Below, piece after piece: positions 47,515 to 58,946 of a stretch of 64,000 bases of DNA. The stretch lies in NCBI GenBank assembly GCA_027475525.1, contig JAMWFC010000125.1:62001-126000 (forward strand). Direction: 5' to 3'. The notes beneath the pieces were generated by a model. The model was not told where the DNA came from. It worked only from the letters and a program-made list of their open reading frames with translations, and ran no database searches. The position numbers were made by a program, and so were the translations under genes. Within the stretch, counting starts at the first letter, position 1; each line of letters begins with the position of its first letter. The DNA is from Macrolepiota albuminosa (taxonomy: Eukaryota > Basidiomycota > Agaricomycetes > Agaricales > Agaricaceae).

Positions 47515-47545
47515 GTCCATGGAAAGAGTCGAACCTTCCATGGGC
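47515..47545 (-). ncRNA. T-loop hairpin, copy 3
   Basis: On the minus strand GCCCATGGAAGG, loop TTCGACT, CTTTCCATGGAC: 12 positions with one mismatch and one wobble. It is preceded by ACCCTCCACTTTTAT as at 20411. Stem sequences differ from the other copies but pairing is kept. Confidence 0.45.
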
Positions 47546-48274
47546 ATAAAAGTGGAGGGTAGTATTGTGAAGGTTACACAGTCCTTACACAAGAAACAAC
47601 ATGTAAGGAAAAATGTATATAAAATGTTAGTAAAGGTAATAATAAAAGTTTGCACACATACTGTTTGGGCAGGGAGGGCAGCGGTCACATTGTTATGAGG
47701 GTGATCAAGTTCCCCATGCTAACTAATGGGCTTAAAATAAATAAATATATATTTGAATGCGAGGTTGTAAGATCTAATTTTATCTCAATAGATATTAACA
47801 TGAAGTGTCGGTGCACTGGTAAGTCACGTGCTTTAATGCTTGCAAGTTTGTAGAATAAATATATAATGGATACGTTGACCACTACGTACTACTCATCCTG
47901 CAAGACAGGCCCGTTGTTGACACCTTCATGGGCTATGACCAGAAATCCAATGTTGTCCTTGCAAACTCCAAGAATCTCTGGCATGATAGTGTACCTTGAT
48001 GTAACATGAGCACCAGAACAAAAATCACAATATAATGACGTACATCTCTAGAACATAGAATAGCTGACATTCTTTTTTGGTCACTGCACACCTTATCCCA
48101 TCCTAACTTTCGATATTGCGCTGCCCCCATGCCCAAGGAAAGTAAACATTTCTTGTTGGTCAGTAATCTCATAGCTTCTAGAGTCGAAGTACATGCTTGC
48201 TACATTCTGAGAAGAGGCTGCATAGAGCAACAGGAAACCAGACAAATGATGAAGAACATGTATCTACTTGTTTG

Positions 48275-48625
48275 TTTCATAGTGAGGGTCCACCACCCAA
48301 CCTTTGTATGCAGTGTTGCCTTCTCTCCCAGTAATTGGCAACCTCTTCATGCCATTGTTGGACTCAACAATGGTAGGATATATTGGTGGGATCTTAGGAT
48401 GGGTCAGTGGGGCTTAAAGGATTGATTATCAGTCATGCACATGGCATTGATTACAAGCCTTTATTGATACAATTGTAATTTACAGACTACTGCAAGTTTG
48501 ACTGTAGTTGCAATAAGTAATTCAGTTGCTAATAGAATGGCGTGGCTTGTAAGCACTAGGCTTGACCATTGCGTCAAGATTTGGGACCTCACTGCCTCAA
48601 ATGGCATGTAAGAGTTTAATACAAT
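48275..48625 (+). pseudogene. Rtc1/WDR24-like WD40 repeat fragment
   Basis: One frame reads SVAFSPSNWQPLHAIVGLNN, GRIYWWDLRMGQWG; after a gap the frame AWLVSTRLDHCVKIWDLTAS follows (about 48541-48605). Both are WD40 repeats, and the wording matches the Rtc1/WDR24 subunit of the SEA/GATOR2 complex at the vacuole. Two Trp residues sit where Arg is expected (CGG to TGG type). The protein is otherwise missing. Confidence 0.5.
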
Positions 48626-48851
48626 TGTGTAAATTGATTTGTGTAAAGGTCCTAGATGAACTCTGTGTCTAAATCACATCAGCAGTGCAGAAAGTGAGGT
48701 CTTACAAGACTATTAGAATGAACCTCTGGCCCTATGGCTAAACCAGTCACATAGCACTTAGTATATAGCACCTTTGTACATCCCAAATTTCTACTGCATC
48801 TCCATCGACCAAGAGTTTCTTTTTAATTAATAGCTGTAAATATTTATATCA

Positions 48852-49060
48852 TGCTTGATTCAAAGCAAAGACTGAAGAGTTGTCTATTAGCTTCATCAAA
48901 TGTTTTGTTTAAAAGATTAATTCTATTATATGAGACTTATATCATGCTTGATTCAAAGCAAAGACTGGAGAGTTGTTTATTAGCTTCATCAAATGTTTTG
49001 TTTAAAAGATTAATTCTATTATATGAGACTTATATTTTACTTGCTAAAACTTATTGTGAA
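48852..49060. repeat. Diverged tandem duplication, 103-bp period
   Basis: ATGCTTGATTCAAAGCAAAG...ATGAGACTTATATC occurs at 48851 and 48954 with at least two substitutions. It differs from the 77-bp class in period and in divergence, so it is a real duplication. Confidence 0.75.
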
Positions 49061-49173
49061 TTATATATATAAAGACTTCATTTTGATTTGTTTTAACATT
49101 AGCTAGAATATTGAAATATAACTGTGAAATATTTACACAATATTCTATTTCAAAATACAGTATTCAAAAGGCA

Positions 49174-49315
49174 GCACTCTGATTGTGAGTGCCGCATCAA
49201 AAGTTATGACTTTTAAAAATTTTCTGCATAAAAACAAGTTGTTGTAAAGAGATAAACTAAGCTAAAACTCTAAGTTTACAATAGCTATACTCTGATTGTG
49301 AGCTATGCTGTACAC
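49174..49315. repeat. Two palindromes with ATTGTGAG cores
   Basis: GCACTCTGATTGTGAGTGC at 49174-49192 and a relative at 49282-49308 (AGCTATACTCTGATTGTGAG, then CTATGCT). The flank before the first (CAGTATTCAAAAG) matches that before the palindrome at 46.03 kb. Confidence 0.65.
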
Positions 49316-49549
49316 TTCTTCATAAATTGAAGAGAAAAACTATTGTTATTAAATATTGTACATTTCTTTTTTGAAATTTAACAAAATTTACTGAGTCTGC
49401 TGGCATAATATGAGTACCAATGTGGAGATATAGTGAAGAAGTTCTAGTTTCAATATTAATATGTAGCATATATACACATTATTGCTATGCTATAAGCTAT
49501 ATAGTGAAATACTTATATCAATAATGTATATGCAAGACAAAATGAGAAT

Positions 49550-50237
49550 GAGATATCATGTGACCAAGATGACAGCTGGAACCTCTGTAGAGGTCAAATG
49601 AAACCTTAGTTACATGTTGAGGTAAGAAATATGATGCAAAGCCTGGCTCACAATTTAGGGGAGAAAGATGGGGTACTTTAAAATTACCTTCAATTACACT
49701 TCCAACACATCTCCAAAGCCTGGCTCACAATTTAGGGGAGAAAGATGGGGTACTTTAAAATTACCTTCAATTACACTTCCAACACATCTCCCTGTATATC
49801 TCAGCAGCCAGAGCACCAAATGACATGATTTTGATATCAGCAGGTAGCCCTAGAGTACCCCTAGAGGTTCCAGCAGCATAATTTGTAGAAAGTTGTATTT
49901 GATGCATAGCTAAAACTGAATTAGTATTTTTAATACCCTTTGATCAAATGTAGAATTAAAAGGGAATGAGTAGGTCATGTGACTTATATCAAAGCTGGAA
50001 CCCCAGGATTGAAGGTCTAGAAACATACTTTACTGAGATAGCTAAAAGATCTGCTCAGATTCTGGCTTAGAACCTAGGGAGAGAGATGGGGTACTTTAAA
50101 ATTACCTTCAATTACACTTCCAACACATCTCCCTGTATATCTCAGCAGCCAGAGCACCAAATGACATGATTTTGTTATCAGCAGGTAGCCCTAGAATACC
50201 CCTAGTGGTTCTAATAGCATAACTTGTAGAAAGTCAC
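49550..50237. repeat. Tandem repeat with period of about 340 bp (left block)
   Basis: The unit contains GTCATGTGACTTATATC, AAGCTGGAACCCC, ACTTTAAAATTACCTTCAAT, ATCTCAGCAGCCAGAGCACC and ATTTGATGCATAGCTAAA. It continues at 61300 after the gypsy element with the 5-bp duplication GTCAC on both sides. Landmark spacing (49897, 50237/61300, 61641) gives about 340 bp. A 77-bp duplication (49637-49790) sits inside. Confidence 0.75.
49637..49790. repeat. Exact 77-bp tandem duplication (likely assembly join)
   Basis: 49637-49713 equals 49714-49790, inside the 340-bp repeat. Confidence 0.9.
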
Positions 50238-50957
50238 TGTCAGGTTCTGCTGAGTCGGGGGCTTTCCGGGAAAGCAACGCCCTTACGATGTGGACTTGAC
50301 CTACGAATACTCGGGTGTCTGGAACTCCGGGGCTAGGGCTCCGGGGTTCAAGACAAGGACAGGGGTAATCCCGGGAGAGAGGACTAGAGTCTGGGGGTTT
50401 TGGGTTGGAGGTAACTGAGAGCTAGAGGGGGTCGAGTCATGAACCGGAGGTTCTAAGACGAGACCAAGTTAGTAAATCAAGAGTCGCGAAGTGCGTACCA
50501 AAACTTAGAGCACGCGAATACTTAGGCGTGCCAGTCGAAGCGTACCAATCAAGGCGTACCAGTCGAGCAAAAGGGCATGCAATAACCAAAGTAATATCAA
50601 GACTAGCGAATACAACAGGGAACTATGCTATAAGTACTACGGGGCCGGGTCTCGGGGTTCTGGGATGTCTGGGATGGGTTCCGGGGGTCATTGAGTAGCG
50701 GCAGGGGCTGCATACCGGGATTGCGCGTGTGGGGCGCGCGATCAATTGGCACGGATAGAGCCGTGATGCGTGATGCGCGATGTCCGGAGCAAGTCGCGTG
50801 ATCCGATCGTTGATCGGGGCTGGTGGCGGCTGATGGCGGTCCTTGATGCGCATGATGGCGGTGTCGGCGGTTGTGATGGCGGGGCGTGTCCTGTGGGGTC
50901 GGAGGGAGGGTCCCGGAGGGTGTCCCGGGATGGGCCCGGAGGGAAGGGGTCGTGACA
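50238..50957 (-). repeat. 3' LTR of the chromovirus
   Basis: 720 bp. Differs from the other LTR by 19 substitutions (16 at CpG) and an 11-bp indel in a GTGTCCCGGG repeat near the end. Confidence 0.93.
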
Positions 50958-51019
50958 TCACCCCCCCTTCAGCGCTGAGACCCTCCGAGGCGCACGTAGC
51001 TGGTGGTCCGGACCGGGGT

Positions 51020-51175
51020 CCAACCGTGGGATCCGGCACCTGACTTGCCACGTATCGAAAAAAAATTTACCGTCAAGTTCAACCATGTCGCGTACTCCAA
51101 CCGTGGGATCCGGCACCTGACTTGCCACGTATCGAAAAAAAATTTACCGTCAAGTTCAACCATGTCGCGTACGCC
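51020..51175. repeat. Exact 77-bp tandem duplication (likely assembly join)
   Basis: The unit starting TCCAACCGTGGGATCC at about 51019 recurs at about 51096; it covers the 5' leader of the opposite-strand gene. Confidence 0.9.
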
Positions 51176-52948
51176 AACGCATTCCCCGACGCCCCCGCAA
51201 ACCAACGAAGTCGCGCCCCTTATGGTCTGGGAGGCCCGGGATGCGCGGTATTGAGCCCGCCTGGACCAGGAGCGCGTGGCGGCGCTCGTACAACAACGTG
51301 AGTGCTTTTGCGATGGTCCGCTTACCGCGGCTGACTTTTCTCCTTCAGAACAACGATCTTTCCCCGCTCCGGAGGCGGGTCCCAGCCGTCTTCCGGAGCC
51401 TGTCCCTGGTGCAGGTCCCGGGGGTCCCTCAGGTGCCAGTCGTCCCGTGCCCACTTTTGCGTGGATGACCGTGCGTCCCCCCCGTCCTCCTCCCCCTCCT
51501 CGCCCTAGATTGGTCGCCCCTCGTTTCCGTCGCTCCGGGATGGCGGTGGGGGCCATTTCCAAGGTCCCGGAGGCCCAGCGTGATGCAGGAGGCCTTCGAG
51601 GGGGCACTGGTGAGGCCCCGGGGCCTGCCTCCCCATGCCTGGTGTATCAGCAACGGGCCGGTAAGTGACTTCATACCTCTGGTCCCGCGGCTAATCCGTC
51701 CTAGTATCTCCACTGCGCGCGTCGTTCGGTGACGTGCTCATTCGAGGTCCCATCCGCCTTGTCCCGGCGCGACACTTCCGTGTGCGAGGCCTGTCGCCTC
51801 AATCACAAGCGATGTTCCGTTTCGGCCCTTTGGAGGGCATATTGCGTTTCACGGGAGCAGGGTTGGCCGTTGGGAGGGATCACCTGGAGAATGGGGGTGG
51901 AGGAGAGAGATTGGGTCGCGGGGGCGGCGGCGGTTCAGGAGGAGGCGCCAGGGGAGGCTCCTGGGGGTGGGGCGGAAGGGCGGGGGCTCGTCCGGGTGGG
52001 TGGCCAGGGCCGGCCCGTGGTCTTGATCACGCGCTGGGTGACTCAGTCCGGTGCCCCAGGGTGGAAGCAACCTGAGGGGCGCCCAGACAAGGGAAAACGG
52101 CGGGCGTCGCCTAGCCCTTCTCCCGGGCCTTCCAAGCGGCCCCGACCTTCCAGGGAGGCTCCCTCCCCGACCCCTCCCTTACATCTATCCCCGGCAGTGT
52201 TCTCTCCCTTGTCGGGGCAGCCGCTGAGCGCTGATGTGGCGGCGCTGCAGGAGCGCGTGGACCGGGCCGAGCGGGAGAGGCGGGAACTGGCTGACCACCA
52301 CCAGGTCATGGCCGAGCAGTTGCGGAGGGTTTGGATGACCCTGGCTCGGAGCGAGGAGATGGTAAGGCAGGAGGAGACGGCTCGGCGGTGGGTGGAGGAG
52401 GACCGGGGGGCGGTGGTCCGGGAGCTGCAGGAGGCTCGGGTCGCCCGGGGGAGTTGGAGGCCGAGCGGGACGCGCTGCGGGCCCGGCTGGAGCAGGGGGC
52501 AGGCCATCCGGAGTCGGCCCCTCAGAGTTTGCAGGACCTGGTCGTCGCCCAGATGGCGGCTTTGAGTGAGTGGTTCGAGCCGCTTTCCTGTGTCCCCGCA
52601 CTAACTTCTTAGGTTGGGCCCGGGAGCACCGCCTGCTCCTGGACGGGGCGGCTGCGGTGCTTGCTGCGCTGCAGGAGGGGCAGCACCCGGAGGTGACGAC
52701 CCCCGGGGTGGAGCGCGGTCTTGACCTCCTGGGGCGACTTGTGGTCGCACACCGGCGGAGGAACGTGCCTGCCCCGGGGTCTTAGTTTGAGCGCGTGTTG
52801 GACGAGGGTGAGCCCCTCCCGTCCTGGGAACAGCTGGCCGGGGAAGCGTGGCAGGAGCATGGTCCGGAGGGGGTGGGGGAAGATTTCCGGGGTTGGCCGA
52901 GGGGGGGAGAGGGCAAGGGGAGTCATGGTCCGGGGCCCCAGCGTTAGG
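51162..52948 (+). pseudogene. Opposite-strand accessory gene of the chromovirus: Zn-cluster-like protein with coiled coil
   Basis: Starts MSRTPTHSPTPPQTNEVAPL, VWEARDARY, stop (TGA 51252-51254, fits CGA), ARLDQERVAALVQQRECFC, then a Pro-rich region, an intron-like break (donor GTAAGT at 51666) and VTCSFEVPSALSRRDTSVCE, ACRLNHKRCS. The spacing C-x2-C-x6-C equals the first half of a fungal Zn2Cys6 cluster. A basic Ser/Pro-rich stretch (KGKRRASPSPSPGPSKRPRP) could be a nuclear signal; a coiled coil follows (VAALQERVDRAERERRELAD and on). The final part (about 52600-52945) reads LLLDGAAAVLAALQEGQHPE. Similar extra genes occur in basidiomycete gypsy elements; the role is unknown. Frame and splicing are not fully resolved. 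Confidence 0.55.
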
Positions 52949-53229
52949 GACGGTATCTTGTCGTTTTTTTTTCTTTGTCCGCTGTGCCTCTTGTCCCGAT
53001 TTCAAGCTGTAAATACTGTAATCATAGCAAAATGTATATACTTGTTCTTCCGTAGTCAAAACAGCGTAAGTAAAATGACGGAGGAACCGGGAAGGGTACC
53101 TTGCCCATAATTCGGGGCGCTACTGTAAAAAAGGAATACTAGAAGGGAGTAAGGTCTAGAAAGGAAAAACAGAAAGTATATGTGGGAGTTGAATTCCTGA
53201 TGAGTCCAGAGGCGGGAGTTACACCCACT

Positions 53230-56200
53230 ACTGCTGTCTGTGAGTCCTGCGCCCGGGGGGTCATCTCCCGGGTGCCGTTGCTGGAAGTCCCGGAGTTTGT
53301 CGAGGGCACCTTCGAGGTTTCGTCGCGGTTCCCAAGTGTCGTCCTCTGGGCCGTATCCCTTCCATCATACGAGGAAGTGGGGTCGTCCCCGAATGTTCCG
53401 GGAGTCGAGGATGTCTTCGACCTCGTAGTGATATTCGTCCTCGACCTCGACCGGGGGAGGGGGTTCGGGCCGTCGTGCGGGGAAGGGATCTGGGGGATGT
53501 CGTTCCAGGAGGCAGACGTGGAATACCGGGTGTAGGCCTTTAAGTCCCGGGGGGAGCTCAATCTTGTAGGCATGGGATGAGACCTTCTTCAAGATCTTGA
53601 ACGGGCCGAGGCGCTTGTGATCGAGTTTTGGGGAGGGCCGGTGGGTGCGGAGGTGGCGTCGATCTAACCATACCTTTGTCCCGGGGGCCCAGTTGGGGGC
53701 GTCTTCCCGTTTCCGGTCGGCGTGTTTCGCATAGGCCTGGTTCGCGGTGTCGATTTCTTCCCGGAGAAACTCGTGAAGAGACTGGAGGTCCTGGGCGACC
53801 TCATGGGCGGCGTGTGACAGGATGTCCCGGAGCGAGAGCGTCAGTCGAGGATGGTACCCCTTGTTGGCAAAGAAAGGCGATACCCCGGTGGCAGAGTGTG
53901 GCGTGTTGTTGTAGGTGAACTCGGCCAGGGGGAGCTCGGCACGCCAATCGTCCTGCAAGTAGTTGACGTATAGCCGGAGGTATTGCTCGAGAGACTGGTT
54001 GACCCTTTCGGTCTGACCGTCGGTTTCGGGATGGTAGGCGGTAGAGAGGTTAGTCTTTACTTCAAGTGCCTTATACAGGGAAGTCCAAAACTTGAATACG
54101 AAGAGGGGGCTCCGGTCGGAGACGATGTCGTCCGGGAGACCGTGTTTGGCGAAGACGTGCTCGAGGAACAGCCGGGCGAAATCCGGGGCGGTATCCGTGG
54201 TGTGGCAGGGTAGGAAGATGCCCTGTTTGGTTAGCCTGCACACAACGACGAGAATGGCATCGAACCCTTCAGATTCCGGGAGTTCGACGATGTGGTCCAG
54301 AGATATGGAGGACCAGGGGCGTCGTCCGACTGGCAGGGGTTTCAGGAGTCCGTATGGTCGGTGTCGGGGGACCTTGGCCCGGAGGCAGGGTTCACATGAT
54401 CGAATGTAGCGGGTCACGTCCTTCTTCAACCCTGGCCAAAAGTAAGTCCGGGAGATCAGCTGGAGAGTCTTACGTATCCCAGGGTGTCCCCGGAGCTTGT
54501 GATCGTGGTGTTGACGGAGGACGTCGTAGCGGAGTCGGGCGTGATCCGGGACGTAGATGCGGCCGTCCCGGAGGAGGAGTTTTTCGTCGGGGGACAGGGA
54601 GAAGGCGGGGTCCCGGTCGGTTTCGTCGGAAGAGTTTCGGGGGTCGTGATCGGTGAAGTACTTGTCTCGGGGAGCGCGGCGGATCTGGTTCAGGGTTCCT
54701 TTGTTGTTTAAGATCAGTACGGCATTCAGATGTTTGGGAGGGATCACCACACGATGATTGAACGCATTGCGTTCCGTCTCGAATGACTTCTTGGGATAGA
54801 CGTCCGGATGATGGGTGAGGGCATCGGGTTTAGCTCTGAGTCGTCCCGGGCGGTACTGGATCATGAAGTCGTATTCCGAGAGGACCTCGGACCATCAGGC
54901 CTGCCATCGACTAAGCTGTTTGGTCGTGGTGAAGTACTGCAGGTTGTTGTAATCCGAGTAGACCTGAATCCGGTGCCGGGCTCCCTCGAGGTAGGCTCGC
55001 CACTGCTTGAAGGCTTTGACGATGGCGAGGAGCTCCTTGTCGTAGATGTCGTAGTTGAGCTCGGCATCGATCATGGACCGGGTGTAGAAGACAACGGGCC
55101 GGGGCTCCCCTCTGTCAGGTTCCATCTGCGAGAGAATCCCGGCGATGGCGTAGTCGGAGGCGTCGCATTCCAGAATAATCGGGAGGGTCGGGTCGTAGTG
55201 CCGGAGTACGGGGCGGTCGTGAAAGCCTCCTTGAGCAGGTTAAAGACACTCTGGCACTTACTGTCCCAGTTCCAGGCGACGTCCTTGCGCGTGAGCCGGT
55301 TGAGGGGTTTCGTGATACCGGAGTAGTTATCTATGAACCGCTGGTAGAAGTTAGTGAAACCCAGGAAAGATTGTACTTCCTTGACGTTCCGGGGCTGCGG
55401 CCAGTTGACGATGGCCTCGACCTTGTGGGGGTCCATGCGAACGCCATTTGGGGATACTATGACGCCAAGATACTCAACCTCTTCACGATGGCCTCGACCT
55501 TGTGGGGGTCCATGCGAACGCCATTTGGGGATACTATGACGCCAAGATACTCAACCTCTTCCGTATGGAATGAACACTTCTCGGGCTTGGCATGGAGGTT
55601 GTGCTCCCAGAGGCGCTCGAGGACTTGCCGGACATGCTTCTGGTGATCCTCCAGTGAGTCGGAATAAATGAGGATGTCGTCCAGGTAGACGATCACGAAG
55701 ACGTCGCTCATGTCATGGAAGATGTCGTTCATGAAGTATTGGAACATGGCGGGGGAGTTAGTCATTCCGAAAGGCATTACAAGGTACTCAAACAGACCAT
55801 ACCGCGTGCGGAACGCGGTTTTCCACTCGTGTCCCGGGGCGATGCGGACGTTGTTGTAACCGGAGCGGAGGTCGATCTTCGTATAAACCTTGGCACTGCG
55901 GAGTCAATCGACCAGATCGCCAATGAGCAGGAGCGGGTAGCGGTTCTTCTTGGTGATCTTATTGAGTCCCCAGTAGTCGACACAGAGTCGGAGCGAGCCG
56001 TCCTTCTTCTTGGCGAATAGAACCGGGGCTCCGGCGGCAGAGGCGGAGGGTCAGATGAATCCCTTTCCGAGCATTTCGTCGAGGTAGTCCTTGAGAGCCC
56101 GGAGTTCAACCTCCGACATGTTGTAGACCTTGCCGAAAGGGGGGGTGGCTCCTTTCTCGAGGTCGATGGTGTGATCATAGGGGCGGTGAGGGGGGATCTC

Positions 56201-57606
56201 CTTGGCGTCTCCTTCGGAGAATACGTCAGCAAACTCGTGATACTCCGGGGGAACTACTTCTCGGAGGATTTGCTCCTCGGTTTTCTGTTCCAGGGGAATA
56301 GCGTCCCCTCGTAGGTGTTCTTCCGGGAGAGAAGGTGAGGTGTGCAGCTGAAACGTGGGAGTTCCATCCCTCATGAGGCAGGCGAAGGGGGCGGCCCCAA
56401 TGATCCTAATGTCGAGTGCGCTCGGGTCGATCGGTGTCGCGGAATCATTGGCCGGAGCGGGTGTGACGCGTGTCTGAGACCGGCAGGGGTAGTTCGGCCC
56501 CTTGTACTTGTTCCGAGGAATGTTTGGGGGTCGATCGGGGGCCTTGCGGTCTCGGATGGGCGGGGGTGGTGCATGCGTGGGGGCGCGGCGGTCGTCCCAG
56601 GGGTGTCGGGCGTCGGGTCGCTTCCTAGAGCCCGGAGGTGCACGGCGGTCAAGGGGTGGTCTTCAGGCCCTGGGAAGGTCATGGTGAGCGTCCTCCAATC
56701 GATGTCGGGGTTCGTGTCGCGCAGCCAGGGTAGTCCCAGCACCATCAGGGTCGACTCATGAAGTCGTGTGACCAGGAAGTCGGAGGTGAACTCGTAGTTG
56801 TTGTCCAGGGTCACGCGTCCCGAGTGAGACCTCTGGATGGGGCTGGAGGAGGAAGAGGTGCCGTCGAGGCGTTGCAGGTGGAGGGGCTGGTCGAGGGAGT
56901 CATGGGGGAGGTCAAGAGCGTCGCTGATGAAAACTCTGGTGGCTCCGCTGTCGATAAGGGCCGCCACTGGCCCTGGGGCGCCGTCCAGCCTGGCATTGAT
57001 GACAAAGGATTGGGACAACCGGGACTGGAGTCCGGGAGGCGATGGGGGCCCGTCCTTCGGGGTAGGGTCCAGAGAGTGGGGGATGTCGAAGGGGAGTTGC
57101 TGGTCGTCAGGCGTCGGGTCCCGGGTCAGGCGAAGGGTGAGGTGTCGCCAATCGATACGGGGGTTGGTATCTCGGAGCCACAGAAGCCCTAGGACCAGGG
57201 GTGTGGAGGGGTGGAGTTTGGTTATTAACATCTGGAGGGTGTGAGTCTGTCCGTTGGCGAAAGTGACGGGCATACGCACGAAACGAGTGATGTCCCCCGC
57301 CGTAGAGGCGTCTCTGTCGAAGAGGCAGAGCCGTACCAGGACCGGGAGTCGCTGGGCGGGTTCTGGGGCAAGGGTAGACCATGCTTCATCGATGAAGTTG
57401 TCGGTGGCGCCACTGTCGACGAGGGTGTTGAGGGGAGTTCCGGAGGGGGTGAGGCGGGTTTTGAGGAGGAGGGAGTGCGAAGAGTGGGAGGGTAGATAAG
57501 CCGTGAGGGTGTCCTGTATGAGTGTCGTAGAGCGAAGATGTGAGACCGGGGCGGAGAAGACGTCAGGGTCGATTCCGCGATTTAGGGCGTCTTCCGGGTC
57601 TAAATC
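53230..57606 (-). pseudogene. Chromovirus pol: two protease-like domains, RT, RNase H, integrase, chromodomain
   Basis: Pol overlaps the end of gag in the -1 frame. Two retropepsin-like motifs follow each other: LVDSGATDNFIDEAW (about 57420) and LIDSGATRVFISDAL (about 56945), each with a later VLGLxWLRDTNPxIDW. RT has [17 protein letters not shown] and active-site YLDD ([13 protein letters not shown], about 55680). RNase H has [16 protein letters not shown]. Integrase has the HHCC finger ([12 protein letters not shown] ... CEPCLRAK), Asp in [11 protein letters not shown], Asp in IVSDRSPLF, Glu in [14 protein letters not shown]. The chromodomain ([26 protein letters not shown]) ends the protein near 53.23 kb. 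TGA codons at 56051, 55904, 54895 and 53365 all fit CGA. A G seems lost near 55200. The 77-bp duplication at 55409-55562 breaks the RT frame artificially. Confidence 0.92.
55409..55564. repeat. Exact 77-bp tandem duplication inside RT (likely assembly join)
   Basis: The unit with ATGGCCTCGACCTTGTGGGG at 55411 recurs at 55488. Since 77 is not a multiple of three, it breaks the RT frame; collapsing it restores continuity. Confidence 0.9.
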
Positions 57607-58533
57607 GCCGGGTCGTTTTCCGAATACTCGTAGGTGGCGTCCTCCCCTTCAAAGGTCCAGGTGGCACGTCCCATGACCTGTTGTTTGGGGCACTCGGAGA
57701 TGAAATGGTCTTTCTCACCACAGAGTATGCAGACACCCTCCCTTCTCTGTCGTTCCTGCACATCCGTCGGGACTTCTATCCAGGGTCGTCCCTTCTTTTG
57801 AAGCTGGTTGGCCCGGAGGGCCTCCTCGTCTTGTTCGTCGTCGAGGTCGAAGTCTTCGGGGTCTTCCGGAGGTTCCTCGGGGCTTGGCACGTCGCCCGGG
57901 TCGGGGGCGGCCACGGCGGCGTTGAGTTGGGCCTGGGGGCGGGCGCCGCTGCCGGGGTTAGCATTGGGCGGGCCGCGACTCACCAGGGGTCGGCCGCCAG
58001 GGAACGCGGGGGGACCGGGGTTTCGACCTTGGGGGTTGGAGGCTTCGCCGGAGGGCCAAGGGGGTCCTCCTCTAGGGTTCCAGGGGGGTCGGGAATTCGA
58101 ATACTCGCTGCAGTCTTCCCAGTAGCGTTGGTCGATCTGCGTGACGAGGGCCTTGTATCCGTCGTAGGAGGGTTGGAGGACGTCCTTGATGCGTTGTGGC
58201 AGGGCGCGGCGGAGGGCGTACTGGAGGGCGCTGTAGTTCCAACCTGTTTCGTAAGCTTCCTTCTCAAAACGTACGATAAAGGTGGTGAAACGTTCTTCCG
58301 AGCGCATCCGGAGATTGAAGAGGTTGTCCTCGGCCTCGGCCACGGTGTCGTAGATTCCGAACTTCCCGGAGAACTCGTCGACGAAGGCCTGCCAGCGAGC
58401 GAGTGCCGGGTTGTTGGGGTCAAACTGGATGAGGGCCGTGTAGTGATCGAAGGCGATCCCCTGGAGGTACGATGCGGCAAAGGCCACCCGGGAGCTGTCA
58501 ACCTGAAACGTGAGCGGCTTTGCCTGAAATGTA

Positions 58534-58687
58534 TTGAGACACTGAGTGAGGAAGGTACGCCATTTTCGGGGGTCCCGGCCTGTGAAAGCGTCGGGCTTTT
58601 GAATGTCCAATTGAGACACTGAGTGAGGAAGGTACGCCATTTTCGGGGGTCCCGGCCTGTGAAAGCGTCGGGCTTTTGAATGTCCAA
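58534..58687. repeat. Exact 77-bp tandem duplication inside gag (likely assembly join)
   Basis: 58534-58610 equals 58611-58687. Confidence 0.9.
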
Positions 58688-58792
58688 TTGTCCTTCGTGG
58701 GCGAGGGTGTCGCGAGCGTCGTCTGGTCCGCCAGCGTTGCGGGGAGGAGGGCCAGCATTGTAATAGTAGTAGTAATGATTACCCCCCCCTCC

Positions 58793-58946
58793 TTGAGGAG
58801 GAAAAGCACCAAGGGCGGGACCCCACCCGCCGGGAGGTCCTCCTCCGGGTGGCTCACCTGGGGGTCCACTTGAGGAGGAAAAGCACCAAGGGCGGGACCC
58901 CACCCGCCGGGAGGTCCTCCTCCGGGTGGCTCACCTGGGGGTCCAC
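58793..58946. repeat. Exact 77-bp tandem duplication inside gag (likely assembly join)
   Basis: 58793-58869 equals 58870-58946. Confidence 0.9.

Noticed and set aside
20411..47545. True tRNA genes at the three TTCGAC-loop hairpins
   Set aside because: Only a 12-13 bp stem with a T-type loop is present; no D arm or anticodon arm can be folded next to it, so a full tRNA is not supported.
48852..49060. A further member of the 77-bp duplication class
   Set aside because: The period is 103 bp and copies have diverged, so this is an ordinary tandem duplication.
50623..53573. Many long GC-rich open frames antisense to gag-pol and within the LTRs
   Set aside because: In GC-rich DNA stop codons are rare and these frames shadow real coding frames or repeat between both LTRs; none shows a domain except the zinc-cluster gene.
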